From Diabrotica undecimpunctata (taxonomy: Eukaryota; Arthropoda; Insecta; Coleoptera; Chrysomelidae): a DNA stretch of 64,000 bases. The notes under the pieces are model-generated. The model did no database searches and was not told where the DNA came from. It saw only the letters and a program-made list of their open reading frames with translations. The position numbers and the translations under genes are program-made. Shown piece after piece: positions 1 through 11,731 of this stretch (within the stretch, counting starts at the first letter, position 1; each line of letters starts with the position of its first letter). The stretch covers positions 121,727,411-121,791,410 of the forward strand of contig NC_092811.1 in assembly GCF_040954645.1 (NCBI RefSeq), written 5' to 3'.

Positions 1-853
1 GCCCTGTATAGCGTTTGTTTTGAACGTAATATGTTGTTGTCAAATTTTTGGATCATTCTGTACGTTTGAGCAGAGTCTAGACAATAATCAAATAAAAGAA
101 AAGGTTTAGACGACATTCCAAAAGCACAATAACAGTGTGATTGTCATTTTTACATTTGTAAGTTTTGTATATATTAATTCGAGGATTAAGAAGCGAAAAT
201 TCTCAAAGAGCCAAGGGTAAAATTAATAGTATTAAGTCATGAGTTAGGTATCGTCTAGTATTAAGTGACATATGTTCAAAACTGTTATCAAAACTGTTCT
301 TTATACTTTTAAGAGATGCAAACTCCATATAAGTAAGGTTTTATTGAGTTAATAATATCGTGTAACTATCAAAATTATCAGTTCCAAGTCAAACGGTTGC
401 AAAAATGACAGTTACAGCTGAAAATTCTAATAATAGCACTGTACTCTAAATGCATATGAAGTGGATCTTAATAATTTATTTTAGGTTAGAACTGCATACT
501 TACCTAAGTAACACAGACATTAGTTTTAAGTGTCTTGATCGATGACGAAGCACTGTCGGACAAATAGAAAATTGAGATTTAAAACTTTTAAAAGAAATTT
601 GATGTGATGATACTTTCTATTAAAAAATGGGAACTTGGATTTTCGATGTAAAAATCTTTTGTTTGACATATCATCCTGATCTTTGCAGATGCGGCTCGCG
701 ACTCGTCCGCAACGAACATGTGAGCCCGCAACGAACGTGTGCGGTTTGCAACGACTTTTCATTACGAAATTGAATGACGTGGGAAATAAATCTTAATGTA
801 TTTTACCAACACTAAAAAAGGAAATAAGTCAATTTACAAATAAATAAAAGGTA
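1..853. other. AT-rich intergenic DNA, no gene seen
   Basis: I see no reading frame with recognisable protein similarity. Around 700-760 the motif CGCAACGAAC recurs, which resembles the unit of the tandem repeat at 2453-2572 and may be a remnant of the same satellite-like sequence. Confidence 0.5.
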
Positions 854-855
854 TA

Positions 856-1893
856 AGAGCCCCTTACCATATCAGTTGGCCCAATGTTAGATTGATAAGA
901 AAATTAAATTTTAGAGAACAAAAATAAAAGCGCAGCGTAAGTTCTGACAAAATTCTAATGTAAACGAATCCCATATTTCTTGCAATTTTTTCCTTAATTC
1001 GTAGACGGACCTGGCAGGATATTTTCTCAAAACTATTTTCATTTTGCGCTACAAAGTCTATCGGGGAAAAGTCGGGACTGTTAGAAACCCATTCCAGAAG
1101 TGATATGCCATGGTCTTCAATCCATTTTAAATTCTTTTTTTGAGGTATGACAACCTGCGCCGTCTTGTTGAAAGACAAAATCTTCGCTGATGTTAAACGC
1201 TGTTCCATAATCGGTAAAAGAGATTCTTCTAAAATATTCAAATATTTGTCCGTGTTTACAATCCCATCGATAAAATATAACTTTCCCACACCTTTAGACG
1301 ACATGCTGTCCCATATCATGACAGATGCAGGAAATTTGACTTTTCTCTTCAGACAATCGGGATGGAAAGCTTCATTTTTCCTGCGAATGACGCAACTCCT
1401 ACTGTCTCCAACACACACTTCAAATCTGGACTCATCACTCCATTGTATTGAATCCCATTGCGACTGAGTCCAATCTTTATGCTCTTTTGGCCATCTTAGT
1501 ATATTTTTCTTTTGCTGTAATGTTAAAAGTGGCTTTTCCTTAGCCTAACATAAAATGAAATCTATTAAAACCAATTCGTACTAATTTTTCAACTATAAAA
1601 CTTACTTTGTAAGCACCAAATCCTAATTTGTGGGTCTGTTTGTGTGTAATTATGACATGTTTCAACATGTCACCGAGAAACTTCCAATAACGTCACTCCA
1701 TAAAACGCTTAACTCCATATAATTTGCTCGTCGATTTTTCACTATAATGCGTCTTAATGTCCTTCGATCTGCTTCAGTTATTTTACTTTTTCGTAGATTT
1801 GGGAACTTATAAAAGCAGGGTATAATTTGTTTATGGTAATCGACTTAAATTGCAAATTCCATAGGTGGGCCAACTGATATGGGAAGGGACTCA
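856..1893 (-). mobile_element. Tc1-like DNA transposon with terminal inverted repeats
   Basis: A 27-bp inverted repeat bounds the element: left arm 857-883 and right arm 1866-1892 match at 25 of 27 positions (core CATATCAGTTGGCCCA). TA dinucleotides at 854-855 and 1894-1895 fit the TA target-site duplication of the Tc1/mariner superfamily. The element is about 1.04 kb, short for a Tc1 element, and its transposase is on the minus strand. The clear ends and family-typical protein make the call secure; the exact outer base is uncertain by one or two. Confidence 0.85.
905..1850 (-). pseudogene. Tc1-like transposase, degraded, with a 61-nt intron-like gap
   Basis: Read on the minus strand, the frame carries the Tc1-family landmarks in order: an HTH-linker segment (about 1790-1740), WPKEHKDWTQ (about 1490), the first catalytic block DESRFE (about 1437-1420), MIW plus SSKGVGKLYFIDG (about 1300), and the third block NSPDFSPID (about 1080). 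The second aspartate region is scrambled, the final glutamate position reads D, and stops or frameshifts lie near 1660 and after 1080, so it cannot make active enzyme. A GT..AG segment at 1605-1545 (61 nt) separates ..GAYK from AKEKPLL.. and splicing would keep the frame. It could be a true intron or a later insertion. In the family the protein cuts and joins the element by DDE chemistry in the nucleus. Confidence 0.8.
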
Positions 1894-1895
1894 TA

Positions 1896-2452
1896 ATTAC
1901 CAAAAAGAAAAGAGAAAAATAAATTGTAATACTATTAAGCTCAACTTCTATACTGGAGTTGTATTACTTTTTTTACATAGTAAAATGCTGAGGCGAGCGT
2001 CATGGAAGTAGTGCCACGAAACAAAATAGCGGTTGGTGGTTCGCAGTCACAGTAAACAGTTGGAAGAGTCCATCTACACGACGAGGAGAGTCCGTCTACA
2101 GTACCGCCTACCGTATCCCTTTTTTGTGCTCTAACAAAGTAGACATTAGACCGGGAATGGAAAAACTTTGTCCCGTAGGCCAGACACAGTTCACGACAAA
2201 AGGTTCCGCGATCTGTTCTCTGGGATAAATATGAAAAAGTAGCCCACGACAAGTTTTTCAGGTCTGCAACGCACTTCAGGCATTCAGACTACGAACGGAT
2301 GTAATGGACGTACAGTTAACTGGATGACAGGGGAAAATAATTCATACTAAAAACTTGGGATCCAAAAGGAAAAAAAAGAAAATAAGATCATTTAGGAATG
2401 AATGAATACATAATGATAAATGAGAAGAAAAGAATAAACACCCAAGACGTAT
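1896..2452. other. No gene recognised; small internal duplications
   Basis: Long frames here lack protein-like composition. A short duplication is visible around 2065-2100 (GAGTCC.TCTACA twice). Sequence near 2250-2310 resembles the diverged repeat that follows. Confidence 0.4.
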
Positions 2453-2572
2453 TTCTGCGTTCAGCGACGAACTTCTACATTCCGCAAAGAATTTCTGCGT
2501 TCCGCAACAAATTTCTACATTCCGCGACGAACTTCTGGTATCCGTTACGATCTTCCGCATTCTGTGATGAAT
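2453..2572. repeat. Tandem repeat, six copies of a 20-bp unit
   Basis: Six consecutive 20-bp units start at 2453, 2473, 2493, 2513, 2533 and 2553. The first four keep the frame TTC.....TTC.GC.A..AA. and differ at a few positions; the last two are more diverged. Every unit begins TTC. Frames running through it on both strands are repeat artefacts. Function unknown; it resembles a short minisatellite. Confidence 0.85.
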
Positions 2573-3445
2573 CACTGTACTGTGCAAGTTTTTCTTATCG
2601 CACTCAAAATTTAGTGATTTACTAGAATTTTGTGAATAACAATTACATTTGAAAATTGCAATTTCCCAACCATGTTTTATTACGCTTATGACCTCTACAA
2701 GTAATTAGGACGTTGCTGCGTTGTGAAATGATCTCGAATTTTCTAGTTTATGTAAAAGATAACAGTTGTGTAATATTTTAATCGTTTTATAATGCGACCG
2801 TCATCGATTGAGACTTGAATAAAGCCGATTTTGAATAGTTCTTAAGAGATAATCTGAGCCGGGAGTACCTATTGTGGAAAAATATGAAAGTGAAGCAAAT
2901 TTTACGTATCATAAGCATATTAGATAGTAATAATGACAGCAAGGTAACAGTAATGGAACGAATTTTTTGAATGTCATTCTTAGTGATATCGGTTTTGTCA
3001 TTTTTATCTTTATACACAATAAAACAGTATTAGGATCTCGTGCAAAATTCATATTATTTACACGAAGAGATTTTTTTAACCCACGAAGGACACATTTTTG
3101 AATTGTTGTAAAATACATTTTGTTTACTTATAGGTAAAAATTTAGGATTAATTATTTTCTGCAATATTGTGCCAAATTCGAATAATTATATCACTATTAA
3201 ACATTATGTAATAATGAAGGAGTAATTGTGGGTTGCCGGGATATCTATAAAAGTCACTACGTTATCGTCACATTATGTTTAATCGGAACACTACATAGTG
3301 CGTTGTAAGTTAAGATAAAAATATATTTTTAAGAGTTTATTATCAAATGCGGAGTAAAAATTACTTATATTTATACAGCAAAAACTTCTTATAGTACACA
3401 GAGGGGCACTTTAATACAATATTTGGCAGTTGAGAATGTTTGAGG
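2573..3445. other. AT-rich DNA, nothing recognised
   Basis: Short frames on the minus strand around 2787-3118 have no family resemblance that I can see. No inverted repeat or RNA gene is apparent. Confidence 0.4.
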
Positions 3446-4020
3446 GGTTCCTAAAGGTATTCGGAACAGTCTAGAAGGTTTCAGACAGTCTGCAATAGTT
3501 TATATCAGCCTCTAGAGTACTTTACAACAACTTAGAAAGTTTTCAGGTGCTGCAAGATTGTCTACGTTTTCAGGACTAAATATCTTTGTTTCAGACGGCC
3601 TGTAAGAGTTTACATCAGCCTTTAACAACACTTCGGAGGGGTAACAGTAAATTGGACTGTTTGCAGAAGCTCTGGAGGACAGTTAGGTTGTCTCATCTTA
3701 GAAATAACAATTATTGTTAGAGCTGTTAAAGTATGGTTCGTTCTTTGATCCTAAAGGAATTCGGAACAGTCTGAAATGTTTCAGAGGATCTTACAGGGTT
3801 TACATCAGCCTGTACTGGACTCTGAAAGACTTTACAGTAAATTGAAACGTTTTTAGAAGCACAGGAGAACGGCAAGATTGTCTACATTTACAGGAATACA
3901 ATCTTTATTAGATATGTTAAAGTAGCGTTCTGTGTTTGATCCTAAGGAACCTTGGGACAATCTGAAACGTTTCAGGACGCTAGGGTGGACTTTACAGCCA
4001 CCTAGACGACAGCTCCGGAT
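3446..4020. repeat. Diverged tandem repeat, unit about 190 bp
   Basis: Landmarks recur in the same order: CCTAAAGG.ATTCGGAACAG at about 3449 and 3751 with a weaker copy at 3940, TTTACATCAGCCT or a near match at about 3500, 3609 and 3799, GCAAGATTGTCTAC at 3552 and 3872, and GTTAAAGTA at 3724 and 3916. The cleanest unit is about 3747-3937. The first part (3446-3746) is an expanded unit with an internal partial duplication. No coding potential. It looks like an old satellite-type array or a decayed element with internal repeats. Confidence 0.7.
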
Positions 4021-5160
4021 CTTTTTATGGTTAGCATCTGTTACATCTGATATTTTTGGATAAGCTTAGTGAATCCGATGATTCAGTCCGAATTTGTAAA
4101 GCTGTAAGCCAGCAGTTCGATCAAATTTTAAATAAACTAGTGATCTTTCTTTCCAGCAATTTCTGTATCATACAATAGGCAAAAATGTACATACTGAATG
4201 GTAAAATTTGTGTCCTAAAGTGTTTTGCCTATGTAAAATTAGGTATGTTGCCGAAAGGCAACACAAAGTTACTTTATGCTATAGTCTATAAGGAGGATCA
4301 AAATAAATTTCTTAAATCTTTTAGTTTTGTGCGGCCCGGCCGTCTTGTTGGGAATTAGTGCATCAAAAACTGCAACAGATACATAAAAACTCGATCTATG
4401 TGATTTACTGGAAATATATTGGTCGGAAAAACCTATGAAACCTCTTGTCTCAGAGCCTCAGCCTTAATTTTTGTTGTTATTTTGATAACAACTTTAGTAT
4501 TATGTTAAAAAACTACGCCTAAAATGTTCTGCAATATTTTTCGTTATTCTATATTAGGAAAGGTACTTATTTCGTTCCATAAATTTTTGTATGAGTTAAT
4601 CTTGTCGCCCCTCTGCATTTAAGGCAGTTTTTAGTACAACTGAATGTCGTTGTCAAATGGTAACGCTAGTCCTTCGTGGGTTAAATGATTCGTATCGTAT
4701 TGACATATTTTTAAACCATTTTCCTGAAGAGTACAAAATTGTGTTGTCAGTTTTATGGGTAATCTGAGAGATTATTTTTTATCGAGTCCAACATTTTTCT
4801 TTTTTTTTATTGGTATAATTGTAATTAAGTCACTATAATGTAAAAAAGGCAACTTGTACAAAAGGTTTTTATATCATTAACGACGCTCACAGAATTATTA
4901 TTTTGTCAGTGCTCTGGTTTTTTTTTATTAATGAATGAATGAACTGCAAATATGTCGATTACAAAGATAAAAACATGTAAAGTTAATTGAATAACATTAG
5001 GTTATAGGAAAAAATAAATTCAGTTAAATAATAAATAAATTTGGAAAATATGCAACATAGAAATTGTATACAGGGTTGGAAGTCTAAGAAATAAATATAA
5101 ACCAGATATATTCGCAGATAAAACATGGTCAGCTCAGTCTTCTCCTACTCATTGTTTAGA
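4021..5160. other. AT-rich DNA without genes
   Basis: No recognisable protein or RNA gene. A short perfect inverted repeat, GTTGTTAT-TTTG-ATAACAAC, lies at 4473-4492. The string TATACAGGGTTGGAAG near 5068 resembles the outer end of many insect DNA transposons, but no partner end was found. Confidence 0.4.
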
Positions 5161-5187
5161 CATGGTCACTGCTAACAAGTGACCATG
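5161..5187. repeat. Perfect short hairpin
   Basis: CATGGTCACT (5161-5170) and AGTGACCATG (5178-5187) are perfect inverted copies around a 7-nt loop; the stem extends one more base pair outward. No T-run or gene context gives it a role. Confidence 0.6.
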
Positions 5188-6777
5188 TTATGATACCAAG
5201 TCAAACCAAGTCGTTCTTGGTCTTTTCGTAGAGTATGTTTATATCCTCATTCTAATATCCGTGTTTTTTAACACATTTCGAACCGTTCTAGAAATGTTAT
5301 GCGCTGTTTGACTTCTGGGTACGGTTTCTTTAATCAACAGTTTGCAGAAATCGTAATATCACGTTCTAAATTTCCTCAGGTACAGTCCTTTTAGATCCAT
5401 CACCTAAACAAAGCTTATAGTAAGCATCTACAACCACATTATTTGAATTATGTTATTATTTGACTAATTTTAGTACTACTCAGTGGAGCTTCCTGTCATA
5501 TCTGTTGCTAATTGATGCATCTTGGCGCTGTTGCCAATATAAAACATACTCATCCCATTCGAAAGCGTATTATTCAATGCCATGTCAAATCTATTCATTT
5601 CTTCGACTTCCAATACCGTGTAACGTAGGAACGTTATATACACATATATACACACCACATTAGATTTTTAAAAGAGTGCCTTTTCTGCAAATGACTTTAA
5701 TTCGACAATACCATTTCGTGATAATTGATTCAAGAGTACCAAATAGAACCTCGATAAAAATATTAATGTGCCAATGATATTCGGATTACCCATTCGAAAC
5801 CCTTTAATTCTAATCTAGTCAGTTAGTGGCAAATTTCTGTGTTTTATTTGATCTGCGTCTGCTTCCGAAATTGCTACTGAAGTACTTAACAGCATTTTCT
5901 CATTTTACAACAAAATGTTGCAAAGTACCTTTTAACTAGTCTTGCTCGTTGATACTCTCCTAAAATGACAAAACAAACTTTACTAAAAAACCTATTTCGA
6001 CGCCCAAAAAAGCTAAACCAAACGATTTGCCATTATTAGATGTAAGTACTTTGAAAATTCGGCTTTACTGTTGTCTTGCCAATGGTGACGCACAACTGGA
6101 AGATGTTAATAGACTCTGAGATGTACTATACGAGGTTTATGTACCAACTAAAGTACCTAATATAACTGCTCATTTTTAAGTTTGATTATGTACATTTTTA
6201 TAGAGATGGATGTATAGTAAAGAAGTTATTGGTACTGATTATAATATGTAAATGTAATGAAATATTGATCTACAAAGTGATTAAGGTGAATTCAGGTTTT
6301 ACTTGTTTCACATATATATCAATCGTACTTTCAAACATTCCATTCACAGGTTTTTCAAAGACCAGTAGAGTAAAACAAAAAGAGCAGTAAGGAACTTGTA
6401 TTTGCTCATTCATTTGTGAGCATATATCTTCGTTTTTTTTGTTTGTGTCATTTTTTCTATTTTTTTCTTAAGGTGTCATTGCCATTTTAGTTACTCAATT
6501 TCATTAATTTTCACTGTAATGGCCAATCATAAATTTACAACTATAACGAAATGCAAGGAGCATATATATATTTCATGAAGAGAAATGTTTCTTTTTCATT
6601 TTTGTGTCATATAAATTATTTGTGAGTTGGTCGTCTGCTTCTAGTCTTTTCGGTTTCTGGTTTCTGATTTCTAGAATGTTTTCAGTTGAACTAAAAGTCA
6701 GAAAAAGTTGCTGCTTACAGAATCGTTCCTATTCAACCATCTTCCAAGCAAGTTCTTGTATAACTCTAAATCTTATG
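5188..6777. other. No gene recognised
   Basis: Several short frames on both strands; none has family-level similarity that I can name. Composition is AT-rich throughout with no clear repeat ends. Confidence 0.4.
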
Positions 6778-7330
6778 TCAAATATTATGATAATTAAATA
6801 CCACGCATGAAAATCCTTTATGTAATATCAATAAATTGTTATTGTACGGTAGGAAACAAGCTTCTTCTGCAATGAACATTATTATCACTTGTGCTACAGT
6901 TCTAAAGTAGAGAATACACCTTCGCAAGTCTTCTTCACTAATCAGTTCTATCCATGGATGGCCATTGCCAGAAATTTTCACATCAATTTCCTTAACATAC
7001 TGTACGGAAATTAAACGATGGCTTTACTTGATTCTACAATATGGACTAACTTATACCTAACGGAAACTAGACTTTTTTTATCTATGTAATAACATTCGAG
7101 ATAATTCAGGTAAACTGTCGAAATGACTTCGCTGAGTTCTGATAAAACGTCGAATCCTCTAGAAACTGTTACAGGTCCGGCTTCGCCACAATATTCATCT
7201 GTAGCGTTCGTCCAACATTAGTTTGCTTCTCCTCTTTGACATAGTTCTCCATATCATAATCCGATATGTGCTTCAAACGTTTATGCACAGTCATCCTGAA
7301 TCACTACCAATTTCCTATTTGGTATCTGTT
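6778..7330 (-). pseudogene. Possible decayed coding sequence of unknown family
   Basis: On the minus strand, stretches of protein-like sequence can be followed through stops and frame changes: a segment with YDMENYVKEEKQ..VGRTLQM at about 7255-7195, then continuing residues to about 7100, and a further segment containing WIELISEEDLRRC..YFRT at about 6965-6890. Spacing and composition look like an eroded exon of a transposable-element or host protein. I do not recognise the family, and the call rests only on apparent coding character. Confidence 0.25.
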
Positions 7331-7439
7331 GTATGTATCTAGTATTTTCTTCTTTATAAACAGCATAGTGGTCTTGTAATTTTTCCAGCACTTCTCATAG
7401 ACAACTTCATGAAACTTTTAAGTACGCCATTTTGCCTGA

Positions 7440-8340
7440 GCAATTGTTTTATTTATTTTTTATTTAATGTCTCCAGACAATCACAATGACAGCATCGAAT
7501 TGTAACAGAAATAAAGTAAAATAATTGTTAATAAAAAATAGCGATGGTATGTTTTCGATTAAGAATCCCTATAGACACTTTCAAAATTGCTTAAAAACTC
7601 TTTAGTATTAAGTTTTGCTCGAATTTGCTATTCGGTATAAGCAGAAGCAGTGTTTAATGGTCTTGTTTTTCAAATTTTGTACTTTTTCCGGCCATTCTCG
7701 TACATAACTTTCAAAAAAATTGTTCGATTACGTTTTTACAGTTTTCTTAGTTACTTTCTGACGCCTTCAATCACGATGTTAGAATAGGAAATCACTGACA
7801 TAATAGGTCAATGCCAATCAGTCATCTACCTACAGCAACCAATTACAGATAACTAGAATATGGGGGTATTATTCAATTAAAAATCTCTACAGGCTCTTTT
7901 AAAGTCCTTTGTAAAAATCCACTTGCATGTTTTCACAAGCAGCACAACATTTCACAGTCTTGTCATAAACTGTTTTATCATACCCTACTTTCATTAAGCT
8001 GTTCGACACACATTTTTGCTAGACAGTAGCAAATAATAACATGACACAATGTATGTCAGTCATCTACATTACAGCAATCAATCACAGGTAACTAGAATGT
8101 TAGGGTATATTCAATTAAGAATCCGAAAAGACACTTTTAAAAATCGTCGCAGCCTCATATCGTCCCAGAGTTTACTATTAGGTAATAATTGGTATTCATA
8201 TATTTTTCGTCACTTTCCCTATATCATTTTCATATAACTGTTTCAGTATATCTTTTAACTACCTGTCGACTGTTTTATTGGTCATGTTATGTTTTTAAAC
8301 AATTATAATGACAGAATCGAAAAATAACTGACTTAAAAAC
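7440..8340. repeat. Diverged long-period direct repeats (about 240-310 bp)
   Basis: Blocks recur in order: CAGTCATCTAC..TACAGCAA at about 7816 and 8055, TAACTAGAAT shortly after each, and ATTAAGAATCC (or ATTAAAAATC) followed by GACACTTT or a close variant at about 7560, 7880 and 8115. A further unit edge (AATGACAG.ATCGAA) appears at about 7485 and 8310. About three units are present, strongly diverged. No coding potential. Confidence 0.55.
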
Positions 8341-8380
8341 TGCCAATCGAAGTAACTGATATATTTTAGATTACTGATGA

Positions 8381-8443
8381 GTGGCACCGATCGGAGCCGC
8401 CAAAAGTCACGTCTAATATGCGGTTGGCGCCGATTGGTGCCAC
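8381..8443. repeat. Imperfect inverted repeat around GTGGCACC..TCGG
   Basis: GTGGCACCGATCGG (8381-8394) faces an inverted copy ending at 8443 (reverse complement GTGGCACCAATCGG). The arms enclose about 35 nt. It could be the centre of a palindromic mobile element; no other support. Confidence 0.45.
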
Positions 8444-9070
8444 AGTTTCCGTTTTTATACGGATCAAACAATTCCACATATTTTAGTCTACGAATCAAAT
8501 AGCTTCACATCACAATATACGTAATCAAGAGAAACATTTTTTTAGCAATATTTCTTACCATAAAATACTAGTACGGGTAAACATAGTCGTTCAACAGTCT
8601 TCCAGTTGTAGGTTACTATTTTTAGCTTAGGAAATATTTTGCCACTCTTTAGCTAGTTGTTATTAAGCGGTATTATGTCTATTATTAATTTTTGTTACTG
8701 TTTAAGTTGGTGCAAAATAATGCAAATACTATTTATAGGTTAACAGTACATTTAGTCTTTATGGCATATCATACAAATAACGTCAAGTACCAGCCGTCAG
8801 ATATCATTTTAATAATTTTTAATAAGTTTGCTCTAATTTGCTGCTCGTATTTTCGAAATACTTTTTTAGTGATGTAAGAATTGTTTCAAATGAATTTATT
8901 TTAGAATTTTTGTTAGGGCTTTACTGTATTTTAATTAAATTATTAGTTAACCGTTGGTTATGTTTTATTTTTTCTTTAATAAATCGACTACCAAACATAT
9001 TGTCGTACACAGGACTTAGGCATATACTGCTTATAGCGTCTTTAATAGTAGTGTATGCTACAAAAAAGAA
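8444..9070. other. AT-rich DNA, nothing recognised
   Basis: Two overlapping short frames (8692-9074) have hydrophobic but low-complexity translations typical of AT-rich noncoding DNA. Confidence 0.4.
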
Positions 9071-9399
9071 CTAACCTTAATATGCGGTGATTTTAATGCA
9101 AAAGTCGGCAAAACTACACAGAATGACGACGTAAAGAATGTACTGGGAAAAGGTCAGAGAAATGAAAGAGGAGATCGCTTAATCGAGTTTGCTATCACAA
9201 ATAACTATTCTATGATGAATACTCGATTTAAACACCGTGTACGCCGAATTTGTACTTGAAAAAGTCCTGGAGATAGGTCTAGAAATCAAATTTATTACAT
9301 CTTCACTAATATTCGCTGGAGATCATTAATCCAATATGGCATTCCAAGCAATGGCTTGGGATTGGACAAAATCAATACAATAACAAGATATAAACAAGG
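9071..9399 (+). pseudogene. LINE endonuclease fragment (left part of a split LINE)
   Basis: The frame starting at 9071 shows an apurinic-type endonuclease motif of non-LTR retrotransposons, ICGDFNAKVG, then GQRNERGDRLIEFA and NTRFKHR. At about 9256 a tryptophan position typical of the family reads as a stop (CT*KSPGDRSRNQI), followed by a YIFTN-like block. The copy is 5'-truncated and continues, after a large internal loss, on the far side of the DNA transposon at 9402-11729 (see 11732-12215). It is dead. The domain normally nicks target DNA to prime reverse transcription. Confidence 0.75.
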
Positions 9400-9401
9400 T
9401 A

Positions 9402-11729
9402 TAATCGTTTTCATCGTTCTTGGCGTGTGCGTGTAAAAACACTTGCAATAAGTTGTTTCATCTGTCTTTCCTTGTCTAAGCTCGATTCGTTTACCTCCTC
9501 CAGTGGCGGAGTAAAATGTAGCATGTCAAACGAAATAATAGTTATAAAAGAAAATTATAAATTATTTTTCATTAAATTTCTAATAACGGAATATACGTAT
9601 AAATTGCGAAGAAGTATTTTTCTAGCTTGCAGTACAATAGGACAGGATATAACGAAAAGTACATTTTAAAAGGATTTTGAAATATACTAAAAAAAGTGTT
9701 AATTATTTAACCCACTTTAATTAAAAAATGATACAGATTTTTTAAGTTTTAAGCGCTGTAGCGAATTCTGAACTGTTACAACGTACTGACCTTGATTAAT
9801 TAGCTAATCAGTCAGCGTCTTCACTGGAACTGTCTTCATCATTGGAATCTTCCGCCAAATCGATGATAATCCTACTTTCATTTTCATCATATGTGACCAT
9901 TTTTGCCCAATCGTCCTGAATTAATTTTTCAGTATGGTTAACACAACTCGCCCACACTGCAGGTGTTGCCTCAGCTAATGCATCGCCCCAAACTTTTTTC
10001 ACTGTTTCATCTCCACGTATATGTTCTCCAATATGACGATCATAGTATTGTTTAGCAATGCCCCAGACCAACTCAATCGGATTATATTGACAGTGATATG
10101 GAGACAATCTCAAAACCTGATGCCCATGTTCTTGGAGTAGCTCGTCTATAACGTACCTGGTATTTTGTGGTTTATTCTGGCGACAAAGATTCAATAGCTC
10201 TGTCTTGCCTGAATCGTCGTCAAAAATTATTTTTTTCGCTCGTAACCATTCTTGTAAGTCCGATTTTTTCCAACTGGCATCCGGTAACTTTTCTATTAAA
10301 GAGCTATGGTATAAGGCATTATCCATAATAATTAGAGATGGTTCCTCCAACATTGGTATCAGCTTTTCGGAGACCCACTTTTTAAAAGACTCTTTATCCA
10401 TAGAATCATGATAGTCTGCACTCTTCGATTTCGTAGAAAACAGTAATCCAGCATCTTTAACAAATCCTTGCCTACTTCCGGCATGTAAAACAACAAAGCG
10501 TTTACTTGTATTTTCGTGTCCTTTTCTGATGCTTTTTACACAGTCATCTTGCCAAGTACGTTTATATGCCCCTTTTAGGAATATCCATGTTTCATCTAAA
10601 AAACGAACTGAAGTGGGCTTGGACTTAAAAAATTTCTCATATAATGCCTCAAAAAATACAGTCGTTTGGAGACAATACATGGTTTCTCACATAGCACTCG
10701 TCTACTATTTTCTAGTTTGTATGAAAAACCACAATTTTTCATAAGACGCCACAAACTTTTATCAGAACCGCTTGTTTCTTAATTGTGTATTTAGAACTTT
10801 AATTGTAACGTGCTCTCCTTTTGCTTTCATGCCATACAGTACATTTCTAATCTCTCCTTTTATAGTATCGCTGACATCATTTGTCTTTTTTTTGTACATT
10901 ACGTGACTCTCTTGGTGTAGTAAGAGCTGCCTCTGTCTTGTATTCACTCTTTATTCTTGTCACTGTGCGAAGACTGATTTTCAAAGCGTCTGCTACTCGT
11001 TCATGTACCGATGATAACGAAAGCAAAGGTCCGTTGTTTTCTTTTTTAAAATACTACAATCAATGAACTACACATTGTCGCATTTCTCCTGTTATCGTTT
11101 TTCCCGGCATTTTTTTTATTAAATAGAACAATTAGTTATTCACAACAAAAAATAATAAGTAAAACTGTTCGGAACAAATTCCAACAATGACTGACTAAAA
11201 TCGACTAAAACAACATAAAATATCAATGGTAATTGCTACAATTATAAACCTATTAGCCAGCTCATTCAAGAACAATGCCACAAGTCATTATTGCAATGGG
11301 TATCGGAAGAGAGGAAACTGGAATTTTTAAGGTGTCGAGAGTATTATTTTATGTAATGGAATTCCACACAGTAAGAGCTCAAACTATTAATTAATTAAAA
11401 CCTGTTTACTTATAAAAACTATTTCATCAGCTACTTCAAACCTGCACAGATTAGGGTAACATGTTAAAAAAAACACGTCACTGCCAGCTATCTGTATTCG
11501 TAAAAGAGGTCGAACTTATCACCGACACCGTATCGGCCAAACGCATCGGTGTTATTGCTACAATACTGGGAGACGTGAGTGGTCTCTTCATTCCCTTCTC
11601 ATCGCACTTTACCATGACGAACGTGACTCGCACAATTGAATTACGCATCTGTGTATCAGAGAGAGACGAATATTAAAAATTCCGTAGTAGCTTATTTCAG
11701 GCACACGCCAAGAACGATGAAAACGAGTA
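9402..11729 (-). mobile_element. DNA transposon with DD82E-type transposase, inserted in a LINE
   Basis: 29-bp terminal inverted repeats, left 9402-9430 and right 11701-11729, differ at one position (core CGTTTTCATCGTTCTTGG). TA at 9400-9401 and 11730-11731 fits a TA target duplication. The 2,328-bp element carries a transposase pseudogene on the minus strand, and LINE coding sequence in the same orientation flanks it on both sides, so it jumped into a pre-existing LINE copy. Ends, size and protein agree with the IS630-Tc1-mariner group. I recall that members with a DD82E spacing have been named Sailor; that name needs checking. Confidence 0.85.
9808..11110 (-). pseudogene. DD82E transposase, N-terminal half frameshifted
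   Basis: The 3' part is an open 290-codon frame (10680-9808) with the full DDE core: FLDETWIF (D29 of that frame), IIMDNALYHS (D120) and YNPIELVWG (E203), giving 82 residues between the second D and the E. It ends in an acidic tail rich in S, E and D. Upstream, the likely start ATG at 11110 opens MPGKTITGEM.., but stops follow at once; an HTH-like region (SSVHERVADALKIS..TVTRI) lies near 10990-10930 and continues to 10762 in other frames. The catalytic residues survive but the DNA-binding half does not read through, so the copy is probably inactive. Closest relative in the window is the protein at 29436-30705. Confidence 0.85.
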
Positions 11730-11731
11730 TA

